This document shows positions 7,513 to 16,186 of a stretch of 20,573 nucleotides of DNA, piece by piece; position 1 is the stretch's first letter; every line of letters starts with the position of its first letter. A program made the position numbers and the translations under genes. The notes beneath the pieces are model-generated. The model saw only the letters and a program-made list of their open reading frames with translations. It was not told where the DNA came from and ran no database searches. The stretch spans positions 1 to 20,573 of the forward strand of contig CAZNFJ010000033.1 in the NCBI GenBank assembly GCA_964572685.1, in the 5' to 3' direction. Source of the DNA: UBA2653 sp964572685 (lineage in GTDB: Bacteria; Pseudomonadota; Gammaproteobacteria; Legionellales; Legionellaceae).

Positions 7513-7540
7513 TTGACTTCTCTGACTAAACATGGAGAAT
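7513..7540 (+). promoter_or_regulatory. Possible promoter of the 318-aa orphan gene
   Basis: TTGACT (7513-7518), 16 bp, then GAGAAT (7535-7540; four of six -10 bases). The rest of the 151-bp gap holds only A/T-rich sequence and a 9-bp inverted repeat, ATAGAATAA at 7440-7448 with its complement at 7502-7510. Confidence 0.3.
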
Positions 7541-7577
7541 ATATGTTCATTATTTACCCTCCATCCTAAGAGTTTGT

Positions 7578-8534
7578 ATGTTAAAAAACTGGAAAAATAA
7601 ATATCCAAATAGTTTCTTTCCCTTCCCAAATATTGATAACGAGTTAGATACTGATGACCAAGTTTATCTATCAGAACTCTTTCAATTTATAGAAACAATG
7701 AGCAGCGGACTCCTCAATGAAAATGTGCTCAATCATATATTGCATAATAGTATTTATACACATTATTATTTATACAACTTAAAAGAAAGTCTTGAATTAT
7801 TCACCCAGTTTAGTCCACTGTCACCAGAAGTATTAACTGTTTTAGTCTCAACAAAAAATCACCGAGATTGCGTTGAATTCATATCTAAAGCACTTAAAAA
7901 TGAAATTGATATCACAGACGCTCTTCATTTTTTATCTCACCATGCCCATTTAGACGGATTGAGTCGAGCGATGTACCTATTTGAACGAAGTGACCTCAGT
8001 TTTCGTCAAGAACATTTAGAAAAATTAAGGATCTTATCTAGAGTGCTTGCAAATCCCTTATGTCAAACAATATTTGATGCGCGATTGCGAGGATTTTCTG
8101 ATTACACCATGGTATCCTGTCCTTTGGAATCATTGAACACTGATGAAATTATTCATCAAGTTATTGATTCAAGCGATGAAGACAGACAAATTCAAGTGTT
8201 TTTTGATTATTTTGCTCAATTTCGTCCCTTTCCCCCTAGTCAAAAATACATGATCTTTGTGGATGTTACTGATAGAGTAGCAAACGAACTACAATCTACC
8301 GATCTCAGTGTATACCCGCACGACTTAGAACGTATTTTTAATCAAATCAAATATCGGGTTGCCAGCAATACTGAACGTGATGATTTATACTCGACACGAA
8401 GCTACCAAGACCACATGACACAAATTTGGTCGGCATTAAACCAATTACATCCTGTCCCAAGCTATCAAGGTTTTTTTACAAATACACAATCTGAGCAAAC
8501 CTTTCAATCAACAACTCATTTTTGTGGCAAATAA
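7578..8534 (+). CDS. Orphan helical protein, 318 aa
   Basis: No family is recognised. The protein is soluble-looking and mostly helical, with many Leu/Phe-spaced amphipathic stretches such as SELFQFIETMSSGLLNENVL near 32-51, and no signal peptide or membrane segment. The C-terminal 30 residues are polar and rich in Ser, Thr and Gln. AAGAG lies about 6 nt before the ATG. The last 19 bp overlap the 3' end of the convergent rsmJ gene, so the two genes share their ends and no terminator is seen between them. Length, composition and isolation resemble Legionellales effector candidates, but that is only inference. Confidence 0.7.
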   Translation: MLKNWKNKYPNSFFPFPNIDNELDTDDQVYLSELFQFIETMSSGLLNENVLNHILHNSIYTHYYLYNLKESLELFTQFSPLSPEVLTVLVSTKNHRDCVEFISKALKNEIDITDALHFLSHHAHLDGLSRAMYLFERSDLSFRQEHLEKLRILSRVLANPLCQTIFDARLRGFSDYTMVSCPLESLNTDEIIHQVIDSSDEDRQIQVFFDYFAQFRPFPPSQKYMIFVDVTDRVANELQSTDLSVYPHDLERIFNQIKYRVASNTERDDLYSTRSYQDHMTQIWSALNQLHPVPSYQGFFTNTQSEQTFQSTTHFCGK

Positions 8535-9229
8535 ACCTCATAGCGAATGGTTTTACCCTTGTAGGTATGATGCGATACCACAGGCGGTAAAGCTTTCGCA
8601 GGCCATTTGAGCACCACTTGTTGCAACACCTTTGATGCGGCAAGTGTAATCAATGCACTCACGTCCTCATTTGGAGGAACCAAGGCTTGCAATACCTGCA
8701 AATGTTTTTTAACTTTGGCTGATTTTTCACGCTTGGGATGCATGGGGTCGATATAAATCACTTGCGGATAATCTTTAGGCAACAAAGCTTTTAAATAAGC
8801 CATGGCGTCAGCATAAATCACCTGAATTCTTGATTGCAGTCTTTTATCTTCTAATCGCTCATGAGCGTATTGAAGTAAAGCCGCCATATATGGATTCCTC
8901 TCAAGCAAGGTCACATGTGCTCCTGCTTGTGCCATTAATAAGCCATCTTTCCCCCAACCAGCGGTTAAATCTAGTATTTGAAGTGGTTGCCCGGCTCCAG
9001 TAGCTCGAATTAAAGGATCAGCGCCACTGCCTCCCTTAGCTCGCTGTTTCCACTGTGCATCATTCCAATCGATATGAAGTTCCTTATGGTCTCTATCTAA
9101 AAGAAAAAGCCCCGTTTCATTTAAATGAAGTCGAGGCATAATTTGTGCATCACAGAAGAAACCATATTGTTTAATTAGTTTTTGAGCCAAGTCTTCACAA
9201 CTCGGCACAAAACTTAAATAATGACTCAT
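8516..9229 (-). CDS. rsmJ: 16S rRNA (guanine1516-N2)-methyltransferase RsmJ
   Basis: This is a 237-aa SAM-dependent methyltransferase that makes m2G1516 in 16S rRNA. Family hallmarks are DPLIRATG at 71-78, the SAM-binding loop DLTAGWGKD at 87-95 (usually DATAGLGRD), and the catalytic-region IDPMHPKREKSAKVKK at 160-175, which corresponds to DPMFPHRKKSALVKK in well-studied members. E. coli RsmJ is about 250 aa, so the length is normal. The start codon overlaps the glyS stop (ATGA), which implies translational coupling. It is the last gene of the dsbA-glyQ-glyS-rsmJ operon, and its 3' end overlaps the convergent orphan gene by 19 bp. Confidence 0.93.
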   Translation of the reverse strand: MSHYLSFVPSCEDLAQKLIKQYGFFCDAQIMPRLHLNETGLFLLDRDHKELHIDWNDAQWKQRAKGGSGADPLIRATGAGQPLQILDLTAGWGKDGLLMAQAGAHVTLLERNPYMAALLQYAHERLEDKRLQSRIQVIYADAMAYLKALLPKDYPQVIYIDPMHPKREKSAKVKKHLQVLQALVPPNEDVSALITLAASKVLQQVVLKWPAKALPPVVSHHTYKGKTIRYEVYLPQK

Positions 9230-11283
9230 GAACCAATAGCAACAATAGAATAAAACAATGCTTGTAAATCCTTTAGCAAACTCAAACGATTCGCCCGCAC
9301 AGCCAAATCATCTGTCATCACAAACACATGCTCAAAAAACATATTCAACGGTTGCAATAACTGCAACAATTGATGAAAAGCATGTTGATAATTTTTTAAA
9401 CGTAAAAAATTTTGTGATTGAAGCTTTACCTCTTGCAATACATGCCACAATTGTTTTTCAGAGACCTCTTGCAAAAGTGTCTCTTGCACGACGGGTAAAA
9501 TCGGATCAGATACTTGTGCAAGAATCTGACGAACACGTTTAGCCGCTTGAAATAATGCTTCACTGTGTTCTGATTTCATAAATTCTTTGAAAGCAGTTAA
9601 ACGCAAAGATAAGTCATACCATTGCTCATGTTGCACAACAAGCCCTGTTTGAAAATACTCAGGTGTCAAGCCATGTGCTTGAAAATGAGATTGCATGCGT
9701 TCAGTGATAAAAGTTTTCACTTCTTCTAACATTTGCGGTTCAATGTTTAAAAAATCATAGGATTTTGCTGATATATGCAAAAGATCAGATATGTTTAAAT
9801 CATTAGGCTTTTGCAAAAGCAAACGCACTACTGCTAAAGCATGACGACGCAATTTATAAGGATCTTTTTCACCGGTGGGTTTTAAACCAATGGCAAAAAT
9901 TCCTACTATAGTATCGATGCGATCAGCTAAAGATAAAGCATGACCTAAATCGGTTTCTGGTAAAGCATCACCTGAGAAACGAGGCAGATATTGCTCAAAA
10001 AGCGCCTTGGGAATACGATGAGATTCTCCATCTTTTTCGGCATAATACTCGCCAACTTGTCCTTGAAGCTCAGGGAATTCACTGACCATTTGCGTCATCA
10101 AATCACATTTGGATAATAAAACAGCACGGCGAACCGCTTGGGTATGCAACCCTAAGTGTGGCGTTAAAAATTCCATGATTTTTTGAACACGCTGAGTTTT
10201 ATCCCAAAGGGTCCCCAGACGTTTCTCAAATAAAACTTTTTCAGTTAAAGGCGCATAATCACTTAGAGGTATTTTTCTATCTTGTTGATAAAAGAATGCC
10301 GCGTCGCTTAAACGTGCGCGCATGACTTTTTCATTACCCTGAACCACCGAACAGGGATCAATACTCTCAATATTCGAAACAAAAATAAAACAAGGCTGAA
10401 GTTCTTCATGTTGATTATAAATGGGTAGACATTTTTGATGTCCTTTCATGGAAGCAATCAAAACCTCTGCTGGCACTTCTAAGAATGCCGCATCAAATTG
10501 ACCTACCATTACCACGGGCCATTCCACAATACTTGTTAATTCATCTAATAGATCTTCATCTTGGGGAATCACCCAATGATTTTTTTGTGCAATATCATGA
10601 ATTTGTCTTTTAATTTCTTCCCGACGCGCATCAAAATCAACCCACACTTTAGCTTCTTTGAGTAATACCTCATAATCTCGAGGATAAGTGATATTCAAAG
10701 CTTCTGGATGTAGAAAACGATGCCCATAACTAAGTAGATGAGTATGAATACCGAAAAATGAAGCATTCACCGGTTCATTACCCCACATCAAAATAGCCCA
10801 ATGTGCCGGTCTTGCAAATTGATATTTCTCACTACCCCAACGCATGGGTTTTGGAATATTCAGTGCAGAAAGCGCTTCTTGAATGAATAAAGGCAGCAAA
10901 TCTTTGGTTAATTGACCTTTTTCCTCAAAATCATAAACCCACCACGCCCCTTTTTCTTGCTCATCTAATCGCAAAGCCTCCAAAGGCACGCCACAAGAAC
11001 GCGCAAAGCCCAATAATGCTTGGGTTGGTTGACCATCTTTATCATGACTGGCCGCTTTGGCAGGACCTCGTCGGGTCCCAAATTGATTGGCCTGTTGGCT
11101 ATCGACTTGTTCAATCATAAATGCCAAGCGTCTAGGCGTTGCAAAATAACGCGTTGAGCTATAACCAAGACGTGCCGTTTCTAATTGTTTCAACACGTGT
11201 TTTAAAAGTTGCTGCCCCAAAGGTTTTACGAGGCCACTGGGTAACTCTTCTAATCCCAGCTCAAAAAAAATATCTTGACTCAT
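9226..11283 (-). CDS. glyS: Glycyl-tRNA synthetase beta subunit
   Basis: This is a 685-aa beta subunit of the alpha2beta2 glycyl-tRNA synthetase; it binds tRNA-Gly and completes the active enzyme with GlyQ. It starts with the typical FFELGLEELPSGLVKPL. It contains the conserved central region LADRIDTIVGIFAIGLKPTG and PYKLRRHALAVVRLL at about 450-485, and ends in a helical anticodon-binding (DALR-type) domain over roughly the last 110 residues. The length matches the E. coli protein (689 aa). Its start overlaps the glyQ stop and its stop overlaps the rsmJ start, both as ATGA. Confidence 0.98.
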   Translation of the reverse strand: MSQDIFFELGLEELPSGLVKPLGQQLLKHVLKQLETARLGYSSTRYFATPRRLAFMIEQVDSQQANQFGTRRGPAKAASHDKDGQPTQALLGFARSCGVPLEALRLDEQEKGAWWVYDFEEKGQLTKDLLPLFIQEALSALNIPKPMRWGSEKYQFARPAHWAILMWGNEPVNASFFGIHTHLLSYGHRFLHPEALNITYPRDYEVLLKEAKVWVDFDARREEIKRQIHDIAQKNHWVIPQDEDLLDELTSIVEWPVVMVGQFDAAFLEVPAEVLIASMKGHQKCLPIYNQHEELQPCFIFVSNIESIDPCSVVQGNEKVMRARLSDAAFFYQQDRKIPLSDYAPLTEKVLFEKRLGTLWDKTQRVQKIMEFLTPHLGLHTQAVRRAVLLSKCDLMTQMVSEFPELQGQVGEYYAEKDGESHRIPKALFEQYLPRFSGDALPETDLGHALSLADRIDTIVGIFAIGLKPTGEKDPYKLRRHALAVVRLLLQKPNDLNISDLLHISAKSYDFLNIEPQMLEEVKTFITERMQSHFQAHGLTPEYFQTGLVVQHEQWYDLSLRLTAFKEFMKSEHSEALFQAAKRVRQILAQVSDPILPVVQETLLQEVSEKQLWHVLQEVKLQSQNFLRLKNYQHAFHQLLQLLQPLNMFFEHVFVMTDDLAVRANRLSLLKDLQALFYSIVAIGS

Positions 11284-12170
11284 CTATCACCTTGCAATAA
11301 TGGGAAACCCATTTGTTCTCTAGATTTAAAATAGATTTCTGCAACACCACGGGAAAGTTGCCGAACACGTAAAATATAACGTTGACGTTCTGTGACAGAA
11401 ATGGCATGCCTTGCATCAAGCAGATTAAAGACATGAGAGGCTTTAATGACCATCTCATAAGCAGGCAAAGGTAAAGCCAGCTCAATCAACCGAGTGGCTT
11501 GTTGTTCATAATCATCAAAATGCCTGAATAGCATCTCGACATCAGCATGTTCAAAATTATAAGCCGACATTTCTTTTTCATTTTGCAAAAAGACATCACC
11601 ATAAGTGACCACACGAGCACCATCTTTGGCCCATGGTAATTCATAAACCGAATCCACACCAAAGACATGCATAGCCAAACGCTCAAGGCCATAAGTCAGT
11701 TCACCGGTGACTGGCTGACAAGCTAAACCGCCCACTTGTTGAAAATAAGTAAATTGCGCGACTTCCATGCCATTAAGCCAGACTTCCCAGCCCAAACCCC
11801 ATGCACCTAAAGTGGGTGACTCCCAATTGTCTTCGACAAAACGCACATCATCTTCCAAAGGATGAATACCTATGGTTTTTAATGATTCTAAAAATAAATT
11901 TTGAATATCCAAAGGAGAAGGCTTTAACACCACCTGCATTTGATAGTAATGTTGTAATCGATTAGGGTTATCGCCGTAACGACCATCTGTTGGACGCCGA
12001 GATGGCTGAACATAAGCTGCTTTCCAAGGCTCAGGACCAATGGCTCTTAAAAATGTAGCTGGATGAAAAGTACCCGCCCCGACCTCGAGATCAAAAGGCT
12101 GTAAAACAACACAACCTTGTTGGCTCCAAAAGCCCAACAAGGTTGCGATTAAATCTTGAAACGTCTGCAT
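11280..12170 (-). CDS. glyQ: Glycyl-tRNA synthetase alpha subunit
   Basis: This is a 296-aa class II catalytic subunit that activates glycine. The near-invariant family N-terminus MQTFQDLIATLLGFWSQQGC is followed by QPFDLEVGAGTFHPATFLRA, and then the motif-2 region EPWKAAYVQPSRRPTDGRYG and NPNRLQHYYQ at about 47-77. E. coli GlyQ is 303 aa, so it is full length. The gene starts 3 nt after the DsbA-like gene stops, and its ribosome binding site (GAGG) lies inside the end of that gene. Its 3' end overlaps glyS by 4 nt. Confidence 0.98.
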   Translation of the reverse strand: MQTFQDLIATLLGFWSQQGCVVLQPFDLEVGAGTFHPATFLRAIGPEPWKAAYVQPSRRPTDGRYGDNPNRLQHYYQMQVVLKPSPLDIQNLFLESLKTIGIHPLEDDVRFVEDNWESPTLGAWGLGWEVWLNGMEVAQFTYFQQVGGLACQPVTGELTYGLERLAMHVFGVDSVYELPWAKDGARVVTYGDVFLQNEKEMSAYNFEHADVEMLFRHFDDYEQQATRLIELALPLPAYEMVIKASHVFNLLDARHAISVTERQRYILRVRQLSRGVAEIYFKSREQMGFPLLQGDR

Positions 12171-12173
12171 GGA

Positions 12174-12956
12174 TTATTTTGCCTCAGCTACCGTCTTGAC
12201 GACATTTTGCAAATTAGATAATGAAGTCGAACCAGGAATCATTACAGGTTGAACTGTTGCATGCGGTTGACCGTTAGGGGTTGCCATCACGATAAATACC
12301 GGCGTGCCCATTAATTTCATTTGCTCTGCTAATTGACGATTGGCTGCTAACTCTTCAGTCACTGCTTTGCTTTTCATATCGTCCTGGAACTTAGTCATAT
12401 TCAAATTGAGCTTTCTAGCTTCGGCTAAAATGGTTTTTTCATCAATATTTTTCAATGAAAACAAAGCATCGTGCATTTGAACGTATTTACCTTGCATACC
12501 AGCCGCTAAAGCTGCTTTAGAAGCATTGATTGATTTTTCACCGAAAATGGGTAATTCACGATAAATGACTCTCAATTGAGGATTGCTTTTCATTAATTCA
12601 GAAATTACTGGACTCATTTTAATACAATGGCCGCAGTTGTAATCAAAGAATTCGACAATGGTGACATTAGGATTTTGCGCACCAGCAACCGCAATTTTTT
12701 CATTTAATAATTGCACCGCATTTTGTTTAATAAAACTAGATGCTTGTGCTTGCATTTCTTGGTTTTGTTTAGCTTGAAGTTTTTGCGACACTTCAACTAA
12801 AATTTCAGGATTATTTAATAAATAATTTTTAATAACAGCTTGAATTTCTTGGGTTTGAGCAGGCGTCAAGGCTGAAGCGGCAACTTGGGTATTTTGCGCA
12901 ATAGTTATTTGTGAACCAGCAAACATGGCAGCAAGTGCGATGTATTTAAATTTCAT
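12174..12956 (-). CDS. Secreted DsbA-family thiol:disulfide oxidoreductase (Com1/DsbA2-like)
   Basis: This is a 260-aa periplasmic or outer-membrane-associated thioredoxin-fold protein. A signal peptide spans about 1-20 (ending QITIAQ). A helical, Gln-rich region at 30-80 (LTPAQTQEIQAVIKNYLLNNPEI) is of the type used for dimerisation in Com1 and DsbA2. The active site FFDYNCGHC has C108 and C111, the only cysteines. The cis-Pro loop is MGTPVF (T218, P219), and the IPGSTSL segment near 240 is family-typical. The CGHC site and the N-terminal domain resemble Coxiella Com1 and Legionella DsbA2, which oxidise and isomerise disulfides in secreted proteins. The ATG has AGGAGATAGGA in front. It leads the operon with glyQ, glyS and rsmJ. 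Confidence 0.9.
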   Translation of the reverse strand: MKFKYIALAAMFAGSQITIAQNTQVAASALTPAQTQEIQAVIKNYLLNNPEILVEVSQKLQAKQNQEMQAQASSFIKQNAVQLLNEKIAVAGAQNPNVTIVEFFDYNCGHCIKMSPVISELMKSNPQLRVIYRELPIFGEKSINASKAALAAGMQGKYVQMHDALFSLKNIDEKTILAEARKLNLNMTKFQDDMKSKAVTEELAANRQLAEQMKLMGTPVFIVMATPNGQPHATVQPVMIPGSTSLSNLQNVVKTVAEAK

Positions 12957-12987
12957 TCCTATCTCCTAATTAAAATCGGTCAATTCC

Positions 12988-13015
12988 ATAATAAAATGAT
13001 TAATGTTACATGTAA
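12988..13015 (-). promoter_or_regulatory. Possible promoter of the dsbA-glyQS-rsmJ operon
   Basis: On the minus strand TTACAT (13010-13015), 16 bp, then TATTAT (12988-12993; five of six -10 bases). An alternative is TTGATA (13027-13032), 18 bp, then TAACAT (13003-13008). Either would be covered by the dyad at 12999-13022. Confidence 0.35.
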
Positions 13016-13022
13016 GATTAAT
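12999..13022. promoter_or_regulatory. 24-bp dyad, possible operator
   Basis: The sequence is ATTAAT, G, TTACATGTAA, G, ATTAAT. It is palindromic at all positions except the G/G pair. It lies between hemL and the DsbA-like gene and overlaps the only plausible promoter elements there, so a dimeric regulator could bind it. In such AT-rich DNA part of the symmetry may be chance. Confidence 0.35.
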
Positions 13023-13045
13023 ATCTTATCAAACTTTCACCTAAA

Positions 13046-14326
13046 TTAAACTATTTTTAGAGCATTTTCAAAAGCAACTAAGGTTTTATCTATATCTTCA
13101 TGGGTATGAGCGGCTGATACGAATCCTGCCTCATACATTGAAGGTGCAAAATAAACACCTCTTGCTAACATTTCATGGTAAAATTTTCTAAATAAAGCTT
13201 CATCAGCCGTTGCCATATCTTCATAATTTCGTATCGGATAATTGGCTGTGAAACAAAAACCAAACATTCCACCGACAGCTGTGGTTTGCAAAGGAATCGA
13301 TAACCGCTTGGCAACTTCAGACATTCCTTGTGTTAAAGCTTTGGTCTTTTCAAATAAATGCTCATAAAAATCAGCCTTGGCAATTTCTTCTAAGGTTGCA
13401 AGACCTGCAGCCATTGCCAAAGGATTCCCCGCCAAAGTACCTGCTTGATAAACAGGCCCCACCGGTGATAAAACATCCATCATTGCAGCTTTCCCACCAA
13501 TGGCCCCTACCGGCATGCCACCACCAATGATTTTTCCCAAAGTAGTGATATCAGGCACCACATTATAAATGGATTGCGCACCACCCAAAGCCACACGAAA
13601 ACCTGTCATGACTTCGTCAAAGATTAAAACGGCTTGATATACATCACAGACTTGACGCAAACCTTGTAAAAAACCTTCAGCAGGTAATACCATACCCATA
13701 TTGCCAGCAATCGGCTCGACAATAATACCTGCTATTTCATGACCATAATTTTCAAATAAAAGTTTTATAGCCTCTAAATCATTGAAATCAACTGTTAAAG
13801 TATTGGCTGCCAAGTTTTCCGGAATACCAGGAGAAGAAGGTACACCTAAAGTTAAAAGACCAGAACCCGCTTTCACCAACAAAGAATCACTATGGCCATG
13901 ATAACACCCTGAAAATTTAATGATTTTTTGACGTCCGGTAATGCCTCGCGCCATACGAATAGCCGTCATGGTCGCTTCAGTACCGGAATTCACCATACGC
14001 ACTTTTTCAATGTTTGGCATCAATTCTATAATCTTTTGTGCCATGTCAATTTCAATTTCAGTGGGTGCACCAAATGTCATGCCTTGATGCAAAGCTTGTT
14101 CCACTGCAGCTATAACTTTGGGATGAGTGTGTCCTAAAATCAAAGGTCCCCAAGAACCCACATAATCAATATATTGATTTCCATCGACATCTTGCAAATA
14201 AGCACCTTGCCCTTTTTGAAAAAATATAGGCGTTTTGCCAACTCCTTTAAAAGCACGTACCGGAGAATTCACACCACCAGGGATTACCTGTTTTGCTTTT
14301 TCAAATAATATTGCTGAATTGTTCAT
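13046..14326 (-). CDS. hemL: Glutamate-1-semialdehyde 2,1-aminomutase
   Basis: This is a 426-aa PLP enzyme converting glutamate-1-semialdehyde to 5-aminolevulinate, the last step of the C5 route to haem. It shows PGGVNSPVRAFKGVG at 16-30, SGTEA at 114-118, the GCYHGH loop at 140-145, D237-E238 for the cofactor ring, and the PLP lysine K265 in TTLGKIIGGGMPVGA. The length matches the family (about 426). The Shine-Dalgarno sequence before the ATG is weak. It is transcribed divergently from the RlmI-like gene, from a good promoter at 14358-14386. No terminator is seen before the DsbA-like gene 90 bp downstream, so read-through into that operon is possible. Confidence 0.98.
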   Translation of the reverse strand: MNNSAILFEKAKQVIPGGVNSPVRAFKGVGKTPIFFQKGQGAYLQDVDGNQYIDYVGSWGPLILGHTHPKVIAAVEQALHQGMTFGAPTEIEIDMAQKIIELMPNIEKVRMVNSGTEATMTAIRMARGITGRQKIIKFSGCYHGHSDSLLVKAGSGLLTLGVPSSPGIPENLAANTLTVDFNDLEAIKLLFENYGHEIAGIIVEPIAGNMGMVLPAEGFLQGLRQVCDVYQAVLIFDEVMTGFRVALGGAQSIYNVVPDITTLGKIIGGGMPVGAIGGKAAMMDVLSPVGPVYQAGTLAGNPLAMAAGLATLEEIAKADFYEHLFEKTKALTQGMSEVAKRLSIPLQTTAVGGMFGFCFTANYPIRNYEDMATADEALFRKFYHEMLARGVYFAPSMYEAGFVSAAHTHEDIDKTLVAFENALKIV

Positions 14327-14357
14327 GAGTAAGCCATCTTTTTTAAAAATTTAACAT

Positions 14358-14386
14358 ATTATAGCGTGTTGAAAATGACGAGTAAA
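14358..14386 (-). promoter_or_regulatory. Sigma-70-type promoter of hemL
   Basis: On the minus strand TTTACT (14381-14386), 17 bp, then a perfect TATAAT (14358-14363). The start would be near 14351, about 25 nt before the ATG. An 8-bp inverted repeat (14373-14380 AAATGACG with 14392-14399 CGTCATTT) frames the -35 box and may be an operator. Confidence 0.65.
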
Positions 14387-14447
14387 TAGAGCGTCATTTA
14401 AAAAAATTTGCTAAAATCATGTTCATGTTCTTCCATTCGAGTCAACG

Positions 14448-15611
14448 ATGTACCCAAGAGTCATTTTAACAGCACAAAAACAACAAAAAATCATCGCGGG
14501 ACACCCTTGGGTGTTTCCTCAAGCAATTCAAAATATTCAAGGACAACCTGAAGCAGGCGATTGGGTCGAGGTGTTTGATAACCAAGGCGCCAAAATTGGT
14601 GGCGGTTTTTTTAATCCCCATTCATTATACCGCGTGCGCATGATCGCTCATTACCAAGATACACCTGATTGGCAAGTGGTGCTTCGAGATCGTATCAAAA
14701 AAACATTCAAACTTCGTCAAACTTTAAATTTCCCCAATAGTCATACCAATTGTTATCGGTTGTGTAACAGTGAAAGTGATGGACTTTCCGGTCTGATCAT
14801 CGATGTATTTCATAATATCACCGTGATTTCTTCATCAGCCTTTTGGACCGAACATTATCGAGAACTTATTCTTGATACTTTGAAAAAAGAATTTCCTAAT
14901 CAGCAATTCTTATGGTTTGGTCAAGCCAAACCGCTTGCTCAAGATGGCTGGTTGCTGCCTCATCGTGATGAACAACCACTACAAACCATCGTCAAAGAAG
15001 CTGGCGTTCAATTTCAAATTCGTTTTGATCAGGTTCAAAAAACCGGCATTTTTTTAGATCAACGTGAAAACCATCAACGGGTAGCTGAGCTTTGTCGTGA
15101 TAAAAAAGTTTTAGATTTATATACCTACCATGGTGGATTTGCTTTACATGCTGCGATGGCAGGGGCAAAACAAGTTACCGCCGTTGATAGCTCTGCACCT
15201 GCTATTGAACACGCTAAGCAAAACGCCCTACTCAATGACGTCTCGCAAATTGACTGGGTAGTTGATGATGCCAAACACCATTTGGAAAAAGCCAAAGATT
15301 ATGATGTTGTTATACTCGACCCACCCAAGTTGGTTCCATCCAAAAAGCATCTGCATCAAGCCAAAAATCTCTATCGTTTTTTACATCGACAACTCTTTCG
15401 TCATATGAAATCTGGTAGTATATTAATGACATGCAATTGCTCATCAGCTCTCAATGCTCATGAATTTACAAACCTAGTTGCGGAGCAAGCTGTAGCAGAG
15501 CATCGGGAAATGCAAGTATTGGGTGTATATGGTCCCTCAATATGTCATCCCGTATTACCCATTTTTCCAGAGGGACACTATCTGACAGCTGTTTTAGTGT
15601 ATATCCAATAA
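14448..15611 (+). CDS. RlmI-like class I rRNA cytosine-C5 methyltransferase
   Basis: This is a 387-aa SAM-dependent methyltransferase of the RlmI group (RlmI makes m5C1962 in 23S rRNA). An N-terminal PUA domain covers about 1-75 (HPWVFPQAI, GDWVEVFD). A linker domain follows, then GIFLDQREN at 200-208. The Rossmann SAM site VLDLYTYHGGFALHAA is at 221-236, motif IV DPPK at 291-294, and the catalytic-cysteine region TCNCSS has C329 and C331. Length and domain order fit RlmI (about 396 aa). The exact rRNA target is inferred from family only, so no symbol is given. The Shine-Dalgarno sequence is weak. It leads a plus-strand run with the isochorismatase-family gene 20 bp downstream. Confidence 0.88.
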   Translation: MYPRVILTAQKQQKIIAGHPWVFPQAIQNIQGQPEAGDWVEVFDNQGAKIGGGFFNPHSLYRVRMIAHYQDTPDWQVVLRDRIKKTFKLRQTLNFPNSHTNCYRLCNSESDGLSGLIIDVFHNITVISSSAFWTEHYRELILDTLKKEFPNQQFLWFGQAKPLAQDGWLLPHRDEQPLQTIVKEAGVQFQIRFDQVQKTGIFLDQRENHQRVAELCRDKKVLDLYTYHGGFALHAAMAGAKQVTAVDSSAPAIEHAKQNALLNDVSQIDWVVDDAKHHLEKAKDYDVVILDPPKLVPSKKHLHQAKNLYRFLHRQLFRHMKSGSILMTCNCSSALNAHEFTNLVAEQAVAEHREMQVLGVYGPSICHPVLPIFPEGHYLTAVLVYIQ

Positions 15612-15631
15612 GCATAGGAGTGGAAACAAGG

Positions 15632-16186
15632 ATGTTACTGAATAAAGATCAATCCTGTTTAATCGTGGTGGATGTTCAAGAAAAGCTGACTCCTAAAGTT
15701 ATGCAAGCCAAACACATGGTCTCACGCTGTGAATGGCTGATGCGTCTATCCAGTGAACTTGACGTACCTGTCCTCATCTGTGAACAATACCCTAAAGGTC
15801 TTGGTTATACAGTGGAACCTCTCAAAACTTGGTTACCCATGCACGTGGTAATTGAAAAACAAAGTTTTTCAGCTTATCGTGACCCTTTTTTTTATCAAGA
15901 ATGGCAAAAACTCCAACGACCTCAGGTGATTCTTGTCGGCATTGAAACCCATGTCTGTATTCTACAAACCGCGATAGATTTTCTAAGCAATGGTGCTCAA
16001 GTCTTTATTGTCCAAGATGCGGTATCGGCAAGACATCTTCTTGATCATCACTGTGCTTTGGAGCGCATGAAACAGATGGGTGCTCAAATCATTACTTCTG
16101 AAATGATTTTTTATGAATGGCTTAAACAAGCAGGTACCCCAACCTTTAAAGCACTCAATCAAGCCTTTATGCTAACGGAGAAATAA
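15632..16186 (+). CDS. Isochorismatase-family cysteine hydrolase
   Basis: This is a 184-aa hydrolase with the family triad D14 (VVDVQ), K76 (IEKQSFSA) and C109 (ETHVCI). The EQYPKGLG segment at 51-58 is characteristic of the ISOC2/YcaC-like branch, whose substrates are mostly unknown. The frame is open upstream to 15542 inside the RlmI-like gene. I chose the ATG at 15632 because homologues begin shortly before the LIVVDVQ strand and because AGGAG lies upstream, though spaced rather far (about 11 nt). A GTG at 15620 is an alternative. The stop codon abuts the ATG of the SDR gene, so the two are probably co-transcribed and coupled. Confidence 0.9.
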   Translation: MLLNKDQSCLIVVDVQEKLTPKVMQAKHMVSRCEWLMRLSSELDVPVLICEQYPKGLGYTVEPLKTWLPMHVVIEKQSFSAYRDPFFYQEWQKLQRPQVILVGIETHVCILQTAIDFLSNGAQVFIVQDAVSARHLLDHHCALERMKQMGAQIITSEMIFYEWLKQAGTPTFKALNQAFMLTEK

